A stretch of DNA of 64,000 bases from Bacteroidota bacterium. GTDB taxonomy: Bacteria; Bacteroidota; Bacteroidia; Cytophagales; Cytophagaceae. Below, piece after piece: positions 15,535 to 23,460 of this stretch (its first letter is position 1; each line of letters opens with the position of its first letter). The translations under genes were made by a program, and so were the position numbers. The DNA is taken from NCBI GenBank assembly GCA_023458555.1, contig JAEWYS010000002.1, forward strand, positions 124,001 to 188,000, written 5' to 3'. The notes under the pieces were generated by a model. The model was not told the origin of the DNA. It saw only the letters and a list, made by a program, of their open reading frames with translations, and did no database searches.

Positions 15535-16365
15535 ATAGGGAACCGCCTGTGAAAAAGTTGATCGTATCCTCAAACTTCACCGATTTTCCTTTGTAAACGA
15601 TTTCCATATCCAGTGAGGGGGCATCATCAAAATGCGTATTACGTTTTTTTATGCTGGTAAAATCAATCCGGCGCATCAGGTCTGTAATCAGGCTGGCCGT
15701 ATCGGCAGGTATATCCCAAGGTGTTTCTTTTCCGTCTTCGCTCAGGTGACGGGTCCGTTGAAGTGGTACACGATGTTCTGCCTTCCCCGGCTTGCCCGCA
15801 GGTTGATGGTAAAGTTTTTCAGCTTCTCCGGTTTCTTCTCCACAAACTCCTTATCAATCAGCTCGCCTTTGTACATGACCACATCCTTTGCAAATAAGGA
15901 ATCCTGGTCATAATTTAAATAGTAGTAGGTAAACTCGTTAGCCTTTCCGACAGGCACAAGGTAGCAATAATAGGGACATTCGGGGTTCAGTTTGACGACC
16001 TGCCGGGCTTTTTTATTGGTCTGGTAATCCATCAGGAAAAACTGGTAGCCACAACCAAACTCAGGAGTAAGAGCTGTCAGTAAATCCGGTTTACCATTCC
16101 CGTTAAAGTCGCCCTGATAGATAAAATCAAAGGTATCTTTTACGAATCTGTTTATGCTTAAATTAATGTAGCCTGAATCCGGCTCCCCAATATCTTTCAG
16201 GTTATAGTAATCAATCACTAAGTAGTATTTTTTTAATGAACTTTCCTGATAGAGCTTTAATACTTCCTCCTTTGTGAGCCTGGTATCCTGCGCCATACAG
16301 CAGGTATGACCGTATAGCAATGCCAGTATCAGGAAACCATGCCTGAGAATCTGTATCATAAACAA
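15461..16365 (-). pseudogene. secreted protein of unknown function, apparently frameshifted
   Basis: The first part (16365 to a TGA at 15742) encodes 207 residues with an N-terminal signal peptide (hydrophobic FLILALLYG, then CCMAQD). It also has a blade-like motif (YQGDFNGNGKPDLLTAL) of the FG-GAP/VCBS kind. Just past the stop, another frame continues without a gap as LSEDGKETPWDIPADTA and runs through MRRIDFTSIKK to a natural end at 15461. The two parts together would make a protein of about 300 residues, so a one-base loss near the C-rich GTCACCTGAG at about 15745 is likely. Programmed slippage or a sequencing error cannot be excluded. The gene is last in a minus-strand series behind a toxin-like Rhs chimera. 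I do not recognise a function. Confidence 0.6.
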
Positions 16366-16435
16366 AGCTTAATAAATATTTGATAAAGCGTTTATAAGTA
16401 AAAAAAACTGTACAGGTTTTAATTTTAGATGTCAA

Positions 16436-17125
16436 TCAATGTCCATAGCATCTGATATTTCGTGCATTTAAAAGACTAATATTAAGTGAATCATTTCTGG
16501 TTTTTATTGACCATATCCCTTCACTTGCCAATACCGTCTGATAAAAAAAAGTATTGGTATCTGATTTAACTAACTCATGGACAAAAACACTATCTTCCTT
16601 CGTGCGAAAAAACAAATAATCCCAGTCTACTTTTTTGGCATATAGCACAGAATCAAAAATACATCGCACAAAAAAATCAGGATATTTTAATTGTTCTTCT
16701 TGAATAAACTCTTTCAACTTCTTCGCAAAAAGTGTATTCTCATTAACAAGGCTGGTGTCTCGTTTATCTTTTTGGATTGGCCATTCATCACAAAAAGGCA
16801 CGAAATAGCGCTTGTCATTTTTGTTAAACACCATGAATAAAATACTATTGCAGTACTCAAGTGTACCGGCATGAGCATTTATGTGTACGTTGTTTAATGT
16901 ATCCATAAATGTTCTACCAGGAGTTAGCAATTGTCTAATATTTTCAAGACTGTCCTTATAGGTTTGCTCCTTGCTCAGACAATCGCACTGGTAATATTCC
17001 CTCGCTATAAAGTCTTTTTTATCAACCTTTATTTCCTTTTCCGGAGAACAGCCGGTAACTAATAACAGCTTACTCCCTGTTATAAGCAGGGTCATACTGA
17101 ACAGCCAATAGTTTCTTTGTTTCAT
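16436..17125 (-). CDS. small lipoprotein of unknown function in the Rhs island
   Basis: 229 residues. The N-terminus is a lipoprotein signal: basic MKQRNYW, a hydrophobic stretch, and a lipobox LVTGC, after which the mature chain is acidic and basic mixed (SPEKEIKVDKKD). The mature region has paired Cys (YQCDCLSKE), an aromatic KRYFVPFCDEWP segment and a C-terminal beta-rich part, matching no family I know. Base composition is AT-richer than the neighbouring transglutaminase genes, as is common for polymorphic-toxin cassette genes. Its ATG is joined directly and in frame to a remnant of the Rhs-chimera coding sequence (17126-17155), which suggests the gene was brought in by recombination at that point. 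A periplasmic immunity protein is possible but unproven. Confidence 0.7.
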   Translation of the reverse strand: MKQRNYWLFSMTLLITGSKLLLVTGCSPEKEIKVDKKDFIAREYYQCDCLSKEQTYKDSLENIRQLLTPGRTFMDTLNNVHINAHAGTLEYCNSILFMVFNKNDKRYFVPFCDEWPIQKDKRDTSLVNENTLFAKKLKEFIQEEQLKYPDFFVRCIFDSVLYAKKVDWDYLFFRTKEDSVFVHELVKSDTNTFFYQTVLASEGIWSIKTRNDSLNISLLNARNIRCYGH

Positions 17126-17155
17126 GGTATGAAATCTCTTACGGTGTTCATCCTA
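17126..17155 (-). pseudogene. 30-bp remnant of the Rhs-chimera gene
   Basis: These 30 bases match 19021-19050 inside the transglutaminase-Rhs chimera at about 27 of 29 positions and in the same reading frame (DEHRKRFHT here, DEHRKKFHT there). It abuts the ATG of the lipoprotein gene. It is a scar of a former longer copy. Confidence 0.6.
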
Positions 17156-17286
17156 GCCCAAACCCCAAGGTTTTTATTTGTCATATACAAACCTTGGAGT
17201 TTTTTTGGCCTACCAGTAGTAACTCTCCTTGAAAAACTCCGGATAAAGCAGCTTATACAGGCTTGCCAGACTGACCTGGTAATTTC
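17156..17286 (-). pseudogene. direct repeat copy B: 3' remnant of the 15461 gene family
   Basis: The minus strand reads YQVSLASLYKLLYPEFFKE, then SYYW and a stop, nearly the same as the end of the gene at 15461, followed by a stem-loop (CCAAGG/CCTTGG) with A/T tracts. The rest of the gene is missing upstream of about 17286. The remnant sits between two intact minus-strand genes, showing that a second member of the 15461 family once stood here. Confidence 0.7.
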
Positions 17287-17333
17287 ATAAAAGGTCAAGA
17301 AAGCACTTATCATACTATATGCTCTTAGGGCTA

Positions 17334-18056
17334 TTACTTAATTTTGATTCTATATAAAAGGGGTTCACAGTTTTTCAAATAAATATCAAAAACCAATATA
17401 TCTCCTCGTCTAATTTTTCTTTTCACTCTTAAAAATAAATCATCTAAGTTTCGCCCCTCATTCTCGACCAATATCTTATCATTTCTTATAAAAGCAAATT
17501 GTATATTTTTAATTGCATACTTTTCTTTTATAAAATTTTCTAGACACAAGTCATTGTAATCTGGCCTTGTAAATATTCTATAAGACAATTTAGAAGATTT
17601 AAATTCGGATTGTAAAATTGAATCAGTACTATGTAAGACCTCTTTCCCAATTAGAAGTTCAAATTGCACATATGGACGTGCCTTTACCGAAAATTCTACG
17701 CTATCAGTTGTGTCATTTAAAGTTATTGAGACAGTTTTACTGAACCTATTTGGAGTTATTACTATAAGATTCTCATATCCTTCTAATTTAAAAAAATGCG
17801 CATTACTAACCTTCAAACATTCATTTAACTTATTTTCAACATAAATAATATTCGGATAATTACTAAACACATTATCTGAGTTGAATTTCAATACAATATT
17901 ATCAGTTAAATTTCTATTGATTTTGTAGGATTCTGGCATGCATACAATTGAATCTTTAACTTGAGCAGAACATAAATTTTCTTCTTGTCCATAACCAGAA
18001 ACAGCGTATAACAATACAAGTAATATGCTGATAATATCTTTATTTTGCCACTTCAT
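17334..18056 (-). CDS. secreted protein with GldM-C-like C-terminal domain
   Basis: About 240 residues from ATG 18056 (other ATGs at 18065 and 18107). The start overlaps the end of the Rhs chimera by 17 bases, implying translational coupling. A signal peptide (IISILLVLLYAVSGYGQ) precedes the mature chain. Residues from about 85 on form beta-rich segments. The last 100 residues (IFTRPDYNDL, then IKNIQFAFIRND and LFLRVKRKIRRGDILVFDIY) resemble the C-terminal domain of the gliding and T9SS protein GldM, in which a similar R-R-G-D-x-V turn occurs. The fragment lacks the GldM membrane helix and first domains. The base composition is strikingly AT-rich. Its position straight after the toxin-like gene is where an immunity gene is expected; the GldM resemblance is by eye. 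Confidence 0.65.
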   Translation of the reverse strand: MKWQNKDIISILLVLLYAVSGYGQEENLCSAQVKDSIVCMPESYKINRNLTDNIVLKFNSDNVFSNYPNIIYVENKLNECLKVSNAHFFKLEGYENLIVITPNRFSKTVSITLNDTTDSVEFSVKARPYVQFELLIGKEVLHSTDSILQSEFKSSKLSYRIFTRPDYNDLCLENFIKEKYAIKNIQFAFIRNDKILVENEGRNLDDLFLRVKRKIRRGDILVFDIYLKNCEPLLYRIKIK

Positions 18057-20361
18057 TAATTTCATTTTCTCCTTTAGTTGCAAATTCTGATTTACTTCCC
18101 CCTTCATATTTTACTTCTCTTTTAGGATTAAATCTATTCCCGGCTACCGAAGGATTGTATGAAGGAGAAATAAACTCTCCTAGCCCCTCTGCAAAATAAT
18201 TTTGTACTTTCCAACCAACAAATTCGTTCCTTTCGCCATTAAAGGACATTGCTTTTAATTCAGGGGCAAGGGCATCCCAATCCGAATAAATAGAATTTAA
18301 TAGATTCACGTGCTGCTGAAAGCCTTCTTTATCTTTATTATGATTCACATAATGCTCCCATACATGCCCTAATTCATGTGCTCCGAAGTTCACAGACGGG
18401 CTTTGAAATCCTTTATTTTTTCCAAATGCAGGATGATTAATATCCCATCCATGCGTTTCCAACGGATTTATATTGGCAGTGGTATATTCTTCCCTGTCAA
18501 CAGAACTTAAACCACTGGAGAATGTAACCTTAATAGGCTCACCGCCTTCACTGATCTTTTGATTTAGTTTATTAAAGATCATACTTGCATTCTCATTTTT
18601 AGTTTGTTGTAAATACACTACCATAGTTTTCATCAACTCAAATTCGGCCTGATGTTCTTCTCTGACATCGTTGGCGTTTAAGGCATAAGTATACTCTTCT
18701 CCTTTTTTTCCCATGATTACAATAAATATTTCTTTACCGTTGGGGTCGATGGCAATGATGGGATTATTTCCTACAAAATTATAGGGAGATAAATCCGGAT
18801 ACTTCGCTGCCAGCGGGTCTACACTCAGCCACCTTCCCAATCTGGCATCATACATTCTTGCCCCAAAGTCATACGCAAAAGCCACCGGGTCAATAAGAAA
18901 GTCCGAACCGGCAACGGTGTCCAATGTTACGATTCCCTTTGTTTTGCTGCTGTATACCACATGACCATAGGTTTCCTGCTCCCTTGGTACAAAGACCTCC
19001 TGAAAAAGCCCTCCGTATAGGGTATGGAATTTCTTACGGTGTTCATCCTTAGGGACGATGGTGGTAAAAGGGCTTGGGTTCTGATTGGTAAACTGTTCCG
19101 GAAACTCCCCCGAAAGGATGATTTTCTGCATCTCAACCGGCATCTGGCGGTAGCCCAACTCTTTCAGACGGCCAAGATGATTTTCCAGCCGGACAATCAG
19201 CGGAGCTATGGCAGTGTCTTTTCGAAGGGTTGCTATGTGACTGGTTCCCTTTTGTACGGCATAGTTTCTTAGCCTTGTATCCAGTACCTGCTGTTTCAGC
19301 AGCAGGGCATTCAGGTTCAGCGAATCATAGCTTAGTACCAGATCAGCACACTGTTCCATAAAAGCAGCGTCTTTGAGGCCGTAGTGCCGTTCGTAGCTTT
19401 TGGCCAGCTGTATCAGACAGAGGCCGATAGCCTGCTTTTCATCATAGGTACGCAGAGCAATACCGCTTCGAATGGCCTCACTTGGAGTATGGGTAAGGGT
19501 TTGTATCGTGCCGTCACCCGGATGTCCGGCGGTGGCAAGCTCTACATTGTAATAATGCCCCTTGGGGTCTTGGTGCTGTATGTAAATATGCTGGGGAGCG
19601 GTACATATCCGTGCACCAGCCTCCAAACGGTCTGAGAGGATTTTGAACAGGGCGGTCAGCGCAAAACAGTTGCCCCGTCCGTTTTCCGAGCGCAGCAGAC
19701 CAATGACCTGTGAATGGCTCCAGTCTTTTTGTCCAAAAGGGTCTTCGCCCGCATAGCGGAAAGGCGCATGTTTGTGGGAATAAAAAACGGTGGTATCGGT
19801 CAGGTAAGCGAAGATAGCCCAGTTGCTCAGGGCCTGACGGTACAGCTCTTTCTTTTCTTCGGGCAGATAGCGCAGGTCGGCCAGCCGGAAATACCCGCTT
19901 GCATCCGCTCTGGCATCCAGACGCAGGGTATCGCTGCGGTCATTGGCTTTGATAAGCTGCCGGACACGGTACTCGTAGAGGTCAATCGTGCCTTGAAAAT
20001 CCTCATAGCGGTACACCTGATTATGGTATGGGTTTTCGCTGACAAATACCGCCCGCTCAAAATCCGGCTTCCTTGCTCCGGAAAGCATCTGAGCCAGCTC
20101 TGCATAGGCCAGCGCATAATAATCCGTCTCGTTATCCTCTTGTTGTTCCTGCTGAACAATTTCGATTTCAGTTTCCGTTTCGATTACAGCTTCTTCCGGT
20201 TCCGCTGTTTGTACCGGCTCAGACAGGCTTATGACTTGCTCCGGTACAGCTTCCGTTTTCTCCTGTGTGCTTCGGGCGGTCTTTTCCGGCCGGCAGGCAG
20301 ACAGGATAAATAGCAGAGAGGTAATGAAAATCGCTGAGGCAAAAAAAGTATTCATTTTCAT
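18040..20361 (-). CDS. lipoprotein chimera: transglutaminase-like domain, one Rhs core block, HELGH-bearing tip
   Basis: 773 residues from ATG 20361, chosen because it opens a lipoprotein signal (MKMNTFFAS to lipobox LSAC). A charged Glu/Gln linker is followed by a transglutaminase-like domain: GRGNCFALTALFK (Cys codon near 19668), PQHIYIQ (His near 19590), then NVEL. A helical TPR-like segment leads to a single Rhs core block at about 18720-18870 (YDFGARMYDARLGRWLSVDP, then SPYNFVGNNP and IDPNG). The tip after this junction contains NFGAHELGHVWEHYVNH (near 18360-18380), an HExxH zinc-peptidase signature, and EGLGEF further on. Normal Rhs proteins have over a thousand residues of YD repeats; here one block is fused to an enzyme-like front. 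Its neighbour upstream is a paralogous transglutaminase-like protein 17 bases away. Confidence 0.8.
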   Translation of the reverse strand: MKMNTFFASAIFITSLLFILSACRPEKTARSTQEKTEAVPEQVISLSEPVQTAEPEEAVIETETEIEIVQQEQQEDNETDYYALAYAELAQMLSGARKPDFERAVFVSENPYHNQVYRYEDFQGTIDLYEYRVRQLIKANDRSDTLRLDARADASGYFRLADLRYLPEEKKELYRQALSNWAIFAYLTDTTVFYSHKHAPFRYAGEDPFGQKDWSHSQVIGLLRSENGRGNCFALTALFKILSDRLEAGARICTAPQHIYIQHQDPKGHYYNVELATAGHPGDGTIQTLTHTPSEAIRSGIALRTYDEKQAIGLCLIQLAKSYERHYGLKDAAFMEQCADLVLSYDSLNLNALLLKQQVLDTRLRNYAVQKGTSHIATLRKDTAIAPLIVRLENHLGRLKELGYRQMPVEMQKIILSGEFPEQFTNQNPSPFTTIVPKDEHRKKFHTLYGGLFQEVFVPREQETYGHVVYSSKTKGIVTLDTVAGSDFLIDPVAFAYDFGARMYDARLGRWLSVDPLAAKYPDLSPYNFVGNNPIIAIDPNGKEIFIVIMGKKGEEYTYALNANDVREEHQAEFELMKTMVVYLQQTKNENASMIFNKLNQKISEGGEPIKVTFSSGLSSVDREEYTTANINPLETHGWDINHPAFGKNKGFQSPSVNFGAHELGHVWEHYVNHNKDKEGFQQHVNLLNSIYSDWDALAPELKAMSFNGERNEFVGWKVQNYFAEGLGEFISPSYNPSVAGNRFNPKREVKYEGGSKSEFATKGENEINEVAK

Positions 20362-20377
20362 AAAAATAGATAATCTG

Positions 20378-21808
20378 TTAATAAGTGCTTTCGTTTGAAG
20401 ATGAAAAAAACAGGTTTCGTTTGCTTTTGGCATCTATACCCCTTTCCCGTTGCAGACGGCTTTTGTGGTCGTAGTGTGCCATCATACGCAGGTATTCCGG
20501 CTCCGGCATTTCCTGTATGCCCAGCGCAGCCACCTTTTCCATATAATTCCGGTAGCGGTCCCAGGCTTCCTGTACATCCGGATAGGCTGCTATCCTGCTC
20601 AGGTGGGTAACGCCTCTTTCTCTTGCCTTTCTGTACAGGGCATCGGCATACAGACGTTTGTGCAGATAATCACAGGCTATACTAATGTAAAACTGGCCCG
20701 GAAAGGCCGATTTGCCCAGCTCTATACAGCTCCACAGAAACGCAGGGTTTCCCATCCAGTGTTCCCGGACAAAGCTTGCGCCCAGATCAAACAGCACGGA
20801 GGCTACCGTTTGCTTTTTGTCCAGATTGTGGATGTAGAAGCTGTTTTGGTAGGCTCCGGCCATAGCGGGCAGGGTTTCCATATAAAAGGCATCGGGCAGG
20901 TAGTTGTCTACGGTCGTTTCATAGTTGATCACACTTCCCCCGTTATTTCGGAATCGGATAAAGGAGTGCTGCGGATTGTAGGCCATATAGGCCTCTACGC
21001 CCAGTGCTTCGGCCAGCAGCAGGTATACCACCGGCAGGGTATGGCACTGACCGCTGCCGGTAGCCAGTGTCTTGGTCACAAAATAATTGCGCCGGTCTTT
21101 GCCGATCGGGTCTATAAAGTCATAGTAATACGGCAAATGGCCTTTACGTACCCCCTTGGAATGTATATAGAGGGTATCGCCCATAAACTTCTGGATACCC
21201 ATATGCAGGGCTTCCGCATCGTGCAGGGAATAGTTGTTTTCACGGAGCCACTGCCGGATAAAGGCAGCATTGCCCGCTATGATGTTGGAGTATTCCTCAT
21301 AGCTCAGGTGCAGGTTGCCGTAAGCTGCTTCTGCCAGATAAAAAGCATCCTTGACAGACAGGTCACGTCTGCCTTGCAGCATATCGGCGATAAGGTCACG
21401 GGCTTTGATATAGCGGGGCAAATCGTCCAGATAGGCTTTGCTCTGGTAATGGGCTTTTTCGCTTGTTATAAAGTCGTTGTGTTCACTTTCCCGCAGTAGC
21501 TCCTTCATTTCATTTTCGAGCCGGAGCTGAGGGGGAACAACGGGCCTGCCGGTAAACTCATAGGTTTCCTTTGGGGAAGGTGTATGTCCGAAACGCTGCC
21601 GAAGCTCTTCATTCTGCTGCCGGGTACGCTGCGCCTGCTGCTCCCGCATGTGTTGCAGGATATTGGCAGGCGGGCCAATCGGAGGGTTTTGCCTGAAATC
21701 CCCCTGCTGTATGCCTACCGGTGTGAATGTGGACTGGGCGGTAACAGAAAACAGCCCGATAAAAAGAACGAGTGCAGAAGACGCACAAAAAAATCTGGTA
21801 ATGTTCAT
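20378..21808 (-). CDS. secreted transglutaminase-like protein
   Basis: 476 residues with a signal peptide (SSALVLFIGLFSVTAQS). After a Pro/Gln-rich linker there is a helical region (DLSVKDAFYLAEAAYGNLHL). The transglutaminase-like core follows: LATGSGQCHTLPVVYLLLAE, then NPQHSFIRF and INYETTVDNYLPDAF, giving the Cys-His pair and an Asn/Glu position. The last 120 residues are helical and TPR-like. The same architecture without the Rhs tip is seen in the N-terminal two thirds of the following gene, so the two are paralogues in one operon. In Bacteroidota, proteins of this type often lie near Rhs genes, as I remember it. Whether it modifies or cleaves a partner is unknown. Confidence 0.75.
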   Translation of the reverse strand: MNITRFFCASSALVLFIGLFSVTAQSTFTPVGIQQGDFRQNPPIGPPANILQHMREQQAQRTRQQNEELRQRFGHTPSPKETYEFTGRPVVPPQLRLENEMKELLRESEHNDFITSEKAHYQSKAYLDDLPRYIKARDLIADMLQGRRDLSVKDAFYLAEAAYGNLHLSYEEYSNIIAGNAAFIRQWLRENNYSLHDAEALHMGIQKFMGDTLYIHSKGVRKGHLPYYYDFIDPIGKDRRNYFVTKTLATGSGQCHTLPVVYLLLAEALGVEAYMAYNPQHSFIRFRNNGGSVINYETTVDNYLPDAFYMETLPAMAGAYQNSFYIHNLDKKQTVASVLFDLGASFVREHWMGNPAFLWSCIELGKSAFPGQFYISIACDYLHKRLYADALYRKARERGVTHLSRIAAYPDVQEAWDRYRNYMEKVAALGIQEMPEPEYLRMMAHYDHKSRLQRERGIDAKSKRNLFFSSSNESTY

Positions 21809-21858
21809 AATAATGCGGTTCAGTAATAAAAAAAGAGCGTGAGCTAATTCCTTCGCTT

Positions 21859-21975
21859 GTCACAGAGGCCCGACCAAGAGCCCGAAGCACAAAGCAAAAG
21901 GAACGCCCACGCATACCGCAGGCGTTTCCACTTTTACTCTCCTGTGCTTCTTGAAATTTGGTCGGTTTCTGTGAC
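21859..21975. repeat. 117-nt imperfect palindrome (large hairpin)
   Basis: The arms 21859-21907 and 21921-21975 are imperfect reverse complements. The outer stem starts GTCACAG and ends CTGTGAC, and includes CGACCAA/TTGGTCG. The middle pairs GAAGCAC with GTGCTTC. The inner stem pairs AACGCC with GGCGTT around a loop of about 13 bases. It lies 50 bases upstream of the start codon at 21808, so it would be in the mRNA leader or at the promoter. It may be a structured leader, a separate small RNA or a MITE-like remnant. Confidence 0.65.
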
Positions 21976-22202
21976 AGGAAAAATTTAAGCGTAACGCTGT
22001 ATTATGTTAAAAATCTATCGTATTATGATTCGATCGTTGTTTCTGTTCGTATAGTTTTCCCTATTGGTTCTGAGACACAAAGATAACAAACTTATCGTAT
22101 TTCCGAATCAATTTTACAAAAAAATACTTTTATTTAGTGTGCTTTTATTTTTAAAAAAGAATTTACAGTGCAATAACAACAGCTGGTTATTTTACTAATG
22201 TC

Positions 22203-22216
22203 AGCTATATATAGCT
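22203..22216. promoter_or_regulatory. 14-bp perfect palindrome, possible operator
   Basis: AGCTATATATAGCT lies in the divergent region, 127 bases before the plus-strand gene at 22343. A dimeric regulator site is possible. There is no further support. Confidence 0.3.
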
Positions 22217-22342
22217 TTCATATTGATTTGTACCACCGCCTGAATAAAAACAAAACGGGTCTTCTTTACGGATGAATGCGCATTGAAATAAAACAATGAT
22301 TATATTTATCATTGGCCGGATACATAAGAATAATTTTATTAT

Positions 22343-22747
22343 ATGAGCACACTTCCCGACAATATTCCCCCTGCCAATCAACCGGACTGGGAAAACGAAT
22401 CGTTCGATTATTTTCAGTGGTTCAACGTTCATCACCTGGGAACTCTGGCAAAATACTATGCCCTCCTGGAACAGCAATACAAAGGTCTGCCGGTGGGAAA
22501 AGGCTATGATCAGGTCCAACTATCATACCTGCTTGGGTATCTTGATGAGCTAATCAGACTTTATGACTGGCTGCCGGATACGGCAGGCGGGACAGAAACC
22601 ATGGATGAAATAATCCGGGACCGGAATCAGCTGGAGGAACTGTACCTGAACAAAGAAACCAGTGATCAGAGCTACTGGCTTGCTCAGGAAATAAAACTGA
22701 AGGTTTTTGCCCTATACAATTACATGAGCGCACTCTGCGAGGACTAA
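22343..22747 (+). CDS. small cytoplasmic protein of unknown function
   Basis: 134 residues, acidic, no signal peptide or membrane segment. The sequence is mostly helical (GTLAKYYALLEQQYKGLP, then LSYLLGYLDELIRLYDWLP and KLKVFALYNYMSALCED) with many aromatic residues. I do not recognise a family. It has its own AT-rich upstream region, converges with the cyclophilin gene, and uses codons like the conserved chromosomal genes to its right. It is probably real because the frame is well filled and the start is well placed. Confidence 0.7.
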   Translation: MSTLPDNIPPANQPDWENESFDYFQWFNVHHLGTLAKYYALLEQQYKGLPVGKGYDQVQLSYLLGYLDELIRLYDWLPDTAGGTETMDEIIRDRNQLEELYLNKETSDQSYWLAQEIKLKVFALYNYMSALCED

Positions 22748-22805
22748 GCACAGTGAAACCGGTCCCAGACTCCGATTAAAAAGAGAACAGAGACCGGATA
22801 AAAAA

Positions 22806-23243
22806 CTATTCTTCGATAATGACTACCTTCTGGATTTTGTCACCCTGTCTTACCTCGTCGATTACTTCCAGTCCTTCTACTACCTTTCCGAAACAGGTAT
22901 GGTTTCTGTCCAGATGTTTGGTATTTTCTCTGTTGTGACAGATAAAAAACTGCGATCCGCCCGTATTGCGTCCGGCATGTGCCATAGAAAGCACCCCTTT
23001 GTCATGGTACTGATTTTCGCCGGTCAGCTCACATTTGATGGTATAGCCCGGTCCGCCGGCTCCCGTACCGTTGGGACAGCCACCCTGAATCACAAAATTC
23101 GGTATCACCCTGTGAAAAGTAAGACCATCGTAGAAGCCTTTTTTTGAAAGCTTTACAAAATTCTTCACTGTTTCAGGAGCGTCTTTCTCATAAAATTCGA
23201 TTTTCATCACACCCTTGTCTGTGTGCATTTCTGCTTTTATCAT
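22806..23243 (-). CDS. peptidyl-prolyl cis-trans isomerase, cyclophilin type
   Basis: 145 residues from ATG 23243 (MIKAEMHTDKG); an upstream ATG at 23267 is less likely. This is a minimal cyclophilin with the family motifs KNFVKLSKKGFYDGLTFHRV, FVIQGGCPNG, LSMAHAGRNTGGSQFFI and CFGKVVEGLEVID. The catalytic Arg in FHRV, the QxGCP loop, the GSQFFI segment and the His of HLD are present. There is no signal peptide, so the enzyme should act in the cytoplasm, where it speeds prolyl bond isomerisation during protein folding. The gene is monocistronic. Confidence 0.92.
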   Translation of the reverse strand: MIKAEMHTDKGVMKIEFYEKDAPETVKNFVKLSKKGFYDGLTFHRVIPNFVIQGGCPNGTGAGGPGYTIKCELTGENQYHDKGVLSMAHAGRNTGGSQFFICHNRENTKHLDRNHTCFGKVVEGLEVIDEVRQGDKIQKVVIIEE

Positions 23244-23460
23244 AATTTTGATTCGTAAATTGAACATGTTAATTTTCTGTAAGCATTCCGATTTAGTAAA
23301 TGTTTCAGCCAATAACAATTAAACTGATATGATTTACCCTGGCAATTCAGCTCTGAATCTGCTGAGTTCCTACTTCTGCAAAGAAACACAATCCTGCTGA
23401 AAATTCGTAGCAAAAACCGAATGTAGCGGGGCCGAAACCCGCAAAATGAGTTAACTGTTT

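Larger units (their letters stand above)
21809..22342. other. long divergent intergenic region
   Basis: 534 bases between the minus-strand transglutaminase/Rhs operon and the plus-strand gene at 22343. It holds a long imperfect palindrome (21859-21975) and a short perfect one (22203-22216). The middle part, about 21976-22200, is AT-rich with no gene. Confidence 0.6.

Noticed and set aside
20450..21499. A 349-codon plus-strand open frame inside the transglutaminase-like gene
   Set aside because: It is the antisense shadow of a well-supported gene, with no start signal or recognisable motif.
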